A DNA stretch of 64,000 nucleotides from Phycisphaerae bacterium (GTDB lineage Bacteria > Planctomycetota > Phycisphaerae > FEN-1346 > JAACEH01), in contig JAAYDY010000048.1 of the NCBI GenBank assembly GCA_012729015.1, positions 21,078 through 85,077 of the forward strand, given 5' to 3'. Below, in pieces: positions 60,908-64,000 of the stretch (its first letter is position 1; the number at the start of each line of letters is the position of its first letter). The translations under genes were made by a program, and so were the position numbers. The notes beneath the pieces were generated by a model that saw only the letters and a program-made list of their open reading frames with translations, was not told the origin of the DNA and made no database searches.

Positions 60908-61056
60908 GCGACTCTCCCATTCGCAACGTCGCGGCACCATCCCCCCTCACCATGGTACATCTCCCCGGCGTCGCAGCGGAAGCCAAAACCGCCGACGGTG
61001 AGGCGACAGGCGTCGTGGGGCAGGGGGTGCTGTTCGGAAGCGGACATTTAAGGGGC

Positions 61057-61084
61057 TTGTAAAACGCAGGCAGCGCTGTACAAT
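61057..61084 (+). promoter_or_regulatory. candidate promoter for the transaldolase-family gene
   Basis: TTGTAA (61057-61062) and TACAAT (61079-61084) are 16 bp apart. The start near 61091 leaves an 80-nt leader with a GC-rich GGGGCCC...GGGGGCC hairpin-like segment. Confidence 0.55.
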
Positions 61085-61172
61085 TCAACGCTCACGTTCG
61101 GGGCCCTCTGGGGGCCGGACGCGCTGATTCTGGGGTGACTCGGTTGGTTCTGTTTGGGAAGGAGGCGGTACG

Positions 61173-62369
61173 GTGGCGGACAAGGTGCCTGCGAGCGTGA
61201 TCGAGGAATTGGCTGCAACGGGCGGCGGCATTGAGATCTGGTGGGACAGCTCGCCGCTGATCTTCAAGCCGTGGGTGGACGAGGTGGTCGGCAAGGCCTG
61301 CGCGTGCAGCAAGGATCGGCTGCGCGCTCAGCTCGAGCGGCTCTACTGTGAAAAATCGCCCGCGGAGAGCGTGTTTGTGGGCTGCACGACGAATCCGCCG
61401 CTGTCGTGGCAGGCGATCCAGAAGGACCGCCCGCGGTGGGACGCCTGGATCAAGGCCGAGAGCAAAAAGCACCCGAAGATGACGCAGGCCGAGATGTTCT
61501 GGCACACCTACCGCGCGGTGGTGAAGGCCGGCGCCGAGGCGTTCCTGCCGGTCTTCGAGAAGTCGAAGTTCAAGCAGGGCTACGTCAGCGGCCAGGTGGA
61601 CCCGCGCATCCTGACCGATACGGCGAAGATGGTGGAGCAGGGCATTGCCCTGAACAAGGAATTCCCGAACGTCATGATCAAGATGCCCGGGACGAAGGAA
61701 GGCGTGGACGGGATCGAGGAACTGACGGCCCGCGGCATTCCGACCAATGCGACGCTGACGTTCGCGTTGAGCCAGTTGACGGCCGTGGCCGAGGCGGTGC
61801 TTCGTGGCCTGAAGCGCGCCCGGGCGGCCAAGGTGGACCTGTCGAAGTGGCGGAGCGTCGTGACGATGATGCTCGGTCGCCTGGAAGACCATCCGGACTT
61901 CGTGGCTCAGTGCGAGGCCGCGGGCATCGACTTCACGGCCGACAAACGCCGTCTGGCGGGCCTGGCCGTGTTCAAGAAGGCCGTGCGCCTGTTCAAGGAA
62001 CGCAGCTACGAGAGCAAGATGCTGGCCGCGTCGATGCGCACCGGCCCGAAGGTGGCCGGCCGCGAGAAGGTCTGGCACCTGGAGCACCTGGCCGGCGGCA
62101 ACATCGTTCTGACCGTGTTCCCGAACGTGTTCGAGGGGTTGCTGGCCGGCTACGACGCCGGCGAATTGCGGCCGCACATCGATGAGCCGGTGCCGCAGAA
62201 GGTGATCGACGAACTGCTCAAGACACGGTATTTTCAGCAGGCGTACAACGAGGACGGGCTGAAGCCGGCCGAGTGGATCAAGTATCCGCCGGTGGTAGCC
62301 ACGGCGACGCAGTTCGCCGACGCGACCAACGAGATGGAAGCCTACATCGGACAGGCGATGAAGGGTTGA
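61173..62369 (+). CDS. transaldolase-family protein
   Basis: The 398-residue protein matches the transaldolase class I aldolase fold: WWDSSPL with an early Asp, CTTNPP at 71-76, the Schiff-base Lys170 in VMIKMPGTKEG, and GIPTNATLTFALSQ near 185. It is longer than TalB (about 317) and closer to larger paralogs of uncertain substrate. It probably exchanges three-carbon units among sugar phosphates, or acts as an aldolase. The start is GTG 61173, set by AAGGAGG 7 bases upstream. The promoter and terminator around it indicate a single-gene unit. Confidence 0.8.
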   Translation: MADKVPASVIEELAATGGGIEIWWDSSPLIFKPWVDEVVGKACACSKDRLRAQLERLYCEKSPAESVFVGCTTNPPLSWQAIQKDRPRWDAWIKAESKKHPKMTQAEMFWHTYRAVVKAGAEAFLPVFEKSKFKQGYVSGQVDPRILTDTAKMVEQGIALNKEFPNVMIKMPGTKEGVDGIEELTARGIPTNATLTFALSQLTAVAEAVLRGLKRARAAKVDLSKWRSVVTMMLGRLEDHPDFVAQCEAAGIDFTADKRRLAGLAVFKKAVRLFKERSYESKMLAASMRTGPKVAGREKVWHLEHLAGGNIVLTVFPNVFEGLLAGYDAGELRPHIDEPVPQKVIDELLKTRYFQQAYNEDGLKPAEWIKYPPVVATATQFADATNEMEAYIGQAMKG

Positions 62370-62392
62370 CGGCTGGTGCATCGAGCATGACG

Positions 62393-62428
62393 GCGGCGCT
62401 GCGACGGAACCCGTGGCAGCGCCGCTTT
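62393..62428 (+). terminator. intrinsic terminator of the transaldolase-family gene
   Basis: GCGGCGCTGC (62393-62402) pairs perfectly with GCAGCGCCGC (62416-62425) across a 13-base loop, followed by TTTGCT. Confidence 0.7.
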
Positions 62429-62465
62429 GCTGCGCCGCGGAGCGCTGGAGGCCGGGACAGCGCAA

Positions 62466-62639
62466 CAGTGCGCGGGCGCATGGCACGTTTGTGGCGGGCA
62501 ACTGGTCTGGGAATATCGCCAACCGTAGGGGCGGCTCGCGAGCCGCCCGTCCAGTGGCCTGTCCATCGCGGGTCGCTCGCGAGCGACCCCTACGTCGCAT
62601 CCCGCCACCACCCACAAAGGTGACGTGCGCCCACAGTGC
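62466..62639 (+). repeat. interspersed repeat, best-preserved copy
   Basis: The unit contains GGCAACTGGTCTGGG, CCGTAGGGG, a perfect palindrome at 62529-62548 centred on CTCGCGAG, CAGTGGCCTGTCC, and a second perfect 20-bp palindrome at 62570-62589 (GGGTCGCTCGCGAGCGACCC). CCCCTACGTCGCATCCC follows. Outer GTAGGGG and CCCCTAC are themselves inverted. Its right end abuts the insertion sequence. Confidence 0.85.
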
Positions 62640-64000
62640 GGGTGCACCTCATTAAAGTGGCACTCAGGCGGCGGCGGACCAGTAGGCGTCCCAACGATCA
62701 TCGGTCCAGAGGCAGATCAGGGCGGCCATGGGATCGACGTTTTGGCGGTGCCAACGCATGCCGGGGCCTTTGAGTCGTTGGCCCAGTTGTTTGCAGTGGC
62801 TTTCCATTGGACCGCTGGAGATCGGCCACCCCAGGCGTTCATACTCCGGGTAGTTCAGCCGCTGCTGTTGTCGTCGCAGATAGACCCGCAGGGGCCTGAG
62901 GGCCCGCCACCTCTGGCGGCGGCCGCGCCGTGGGGAACGGGTCAGGTCTCTTTCCAGACGACGTAACACGGTTCGGCCGCCCCACTGCCGCAAGCGCTCA
63001 CTCCAGAGTCGGCCCCAGCGTTGAGCCTGGGCCGTGCCCTCCCCATGGAGCCGGTCGGCTGCCTGGTAGACATGCTGGCAGGCGTGCCACAGGTCGATGA
63101 TCCGCGTCGCCATGGGCAGTTGGCTCCGGACACCACGATCGATCCAGTCCGCCGCGTCGCTGAGGAAGAAGAACGGGCCGACCCGAGCCGCCCCCAGCGT
63201 CACCGCCGCCTCTCGCAGTCGCGGCACGAACCGCCGGGCCGATTCCAGATGAGCCCCGCTGAGGCGACCCCCCTCGTGGCAGAACAGGTAGCTCTTCAGT
63301 TCCCGCCAGCCTTGCTGCCGGGTCTGCACCATCACCCCGTCACAACTGCCCACCAGAGACGCTTCCGCCGGCAGAACCACCGGTCGGGCCTGCGTGGCCG
63401 CCGCCCGTCGTCCCTCGGCCAGACTGAGCCGCCGCACCGTCTCGTCCTCGACCCTCAGACCCAACAACTTGTCACTCAGCCGGGCCGCCTTGGCAAAGCT
63501 GGCTGAGGTCGTGCCCAGCAGCGTCAGCAACTCCTCCAGCCAACGAGTCATCGTCCCCGTCACCAACCGCCCCGCGTCATGCCCCCCCTGGCCGCAACGG
63601 GGACAATGCCAGTACACCCCCTCCAGCCGCAGGACCCCCAGGCGACTCAGCGGCTGACGCACCCGCCGTCCCTTGTGCCGCCGCCGAGAGCCACACCGCG
63701 GACAGGTCCGCTGCGGACCGCCGGCGTCCAAGGCCACCTGCAAAGCCCCACCCAGCAAGCGGGCCAAGTGCCGCTGCCCCTCCGCGGCGATCCGCTGCTC
63801 CAGCCGCTCGGCCGACCGCTCATCATCCACCGTCTCGGCTTGCCGAACAATCTCCTTGACCCAAACGCCCAACGACCCCATCATCTCCTTTACCAACTGC
63901 CGTCCGCCTGCGTTCATACGTGCTATCTCCTTTCGAGGTTGGTCACCAACAAAGAGATAGCACGTTTCCTTTCGGCGCGCCACTTTATTATGGTGCACCC
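62640..64000 (-). mobile_element. complete insertion sequence with terminal inverted repeats
   Basis: The left end GGGTGCACCTCATTAAAGTGGCA (62640-62662, quoted in part as ends) and the right end, read inward, GGGTGCACCATAATAAAGTGG (63980-64000, quoted in part) match at about 17 of 20 positions. One transposase gene fills the element, which is 1361 bp long. The right end coincides with the end of the window, so a target duplication cannot be checked. Confidence 0.85.
62664..63917 (-). CDS. DDE-type transposase, ISKra4/ISLre2-like
   Basis: The 417-residue protein has an N-terminal zinc-ribbon pair (CPRCGSRRRH and HCPRCGQGG, about 72-115). Candidate DDE residues lie in GSCDGVMVQTR, FFFLSDAADWID and SSGPMESHCKQLGQRLKG. 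The IIDLWHACQHVYQAAD segment is typical of ISKra4-like and UPF0236/ISLre2-like transposases. It appears intact. GGAGA lies before ATG 63917; an ORF extension to 63998 runs into the terminal repeat. It is the only gene of the insertion sequence. Confidence 0.85.
   Translation of the reverse strand: MNAGGRQLVKEMMGSLGVWVKEIVRQAETVDDERSAERLEQRIAAEGQRHLARLLGGALQVALDAGGPQRTCPRCGSRRRHKGRRVRQPLSRLGVLRLEGVYWHCPRCGQGGHDAGRLVTGTMTRWLEELLTLLGTTSASFAKAARLSDKLLGLRVEDETVRRLSLAEGRRAAATQARPVVLPAEASLVGSCDGVMVQTRQQGWRELKSYLFCHEGGRLSGAHLESARRFVPRLREAAVTLGAARVGPFFFLSDAADWIDRGVRSQLPMATRIIDLWHACQHVYQAADRLHGEGTAQAQRWGRLWSERLRQWGGRTVLRRLERDLTRSPRRGRRQRWRALRPLRVYLRRQQQRLNYPEYERLGWPISSGPMESHCKQLGQRLKGPGMRWHRQNVDPMAALICLWTDDRWDAYWSAAA

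Overview
This window is high-GC DNA, roughly 65-70 % over most of its length by eye. It most likely comes from a Gram-negative member of the Planctomycetota, probably a Phycisphaerae-like or other anaerobic lineage. The evidence is two PEP-CTERM surface proteins plus the remnant of a third, a DUF1571 protein, an LptD-like outer-membrane protein, McsA/McsB, zinc-ribbon membrane proteins and secreted carbohydrate-active proteins scattered among housekeeping genes. The taxonomic call is inference from gene content; no rRNA gene is present.

Layout. 0.1-9.4 kb: LptD-like protein, SagB-type nitroreductase, TIM-barrel isomerase, an mcsA-mcsB operon, a URO-D-like methyltransferase, a ZIP metal transporter and an orphan nuclease-like protein. 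9.6-13.3 kb: hisS with a compositional break, a lipoprotein, a YkgJ-type protein and a homocysteine methyltransferase-like protein. 13.6-18.1 kb: two PEP-CTERM proteins flanking a GntR-LacI-type regulator, with clear promoters and a large inverted repeat. 18.3-23.2 kb: a regulatory/stress cluster (zinc ribbon, USP-EIIA fusion, stand-alone Rnk, and a TetR-Rnk fusion behind a strong promoter with an operator-like palindrome), divergent from a cardiolipin-synthase-like protein. 23.3-26.1 kb: two tandem secreted paralogs. 26.3-29.2 kb: tRNA-Glu, a lipoprotein, a DUF1571 protein and a methyltransferase. 29.5-36.1 kb: a Gld-like ABC operon bounded by a promoter and an intrinsic terminator. 36.1-41.4 kb: AhbC/NirJ-like radical SAM enzyme, tRNA-Gly with promoter and terminator, a GPH sugar symporter, a Sua5-phosphatase fusion and rpiB. 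41.5-46.8 kb: trkA-trkH, hisI, a glycosidase-like lipoprotein and a PEP-CTERM remnant beside an interspersed repeat. 46.8-53.2 kb: an Ig-like secreted protein, an mrfA-mrfB repair pair, a small coiled-coil protein behind a sigma-54-type promoter, and a flavodoxin. 53.3-64.0 kb: a GH2 glycosidase, three tandem zinc-ribbon membrane paralogs, a low-GC PIN-like protein, an esterase, a transaldolase-family protein and a complete insertion sequence.

The most unusual feature is the 18.3-21.7 kb cluster. A TetR-type repressor carries an Rnk/GreA-C-like RNA-polymerase-binding domain at its C terminus and lies next to a free Rnk and a USP-EIIA fusion. A nested-palindrome interspersed repeat occurs at five sites; one copy abuts a broken PEP-CTERM gene and another abuts the insertion sequence.
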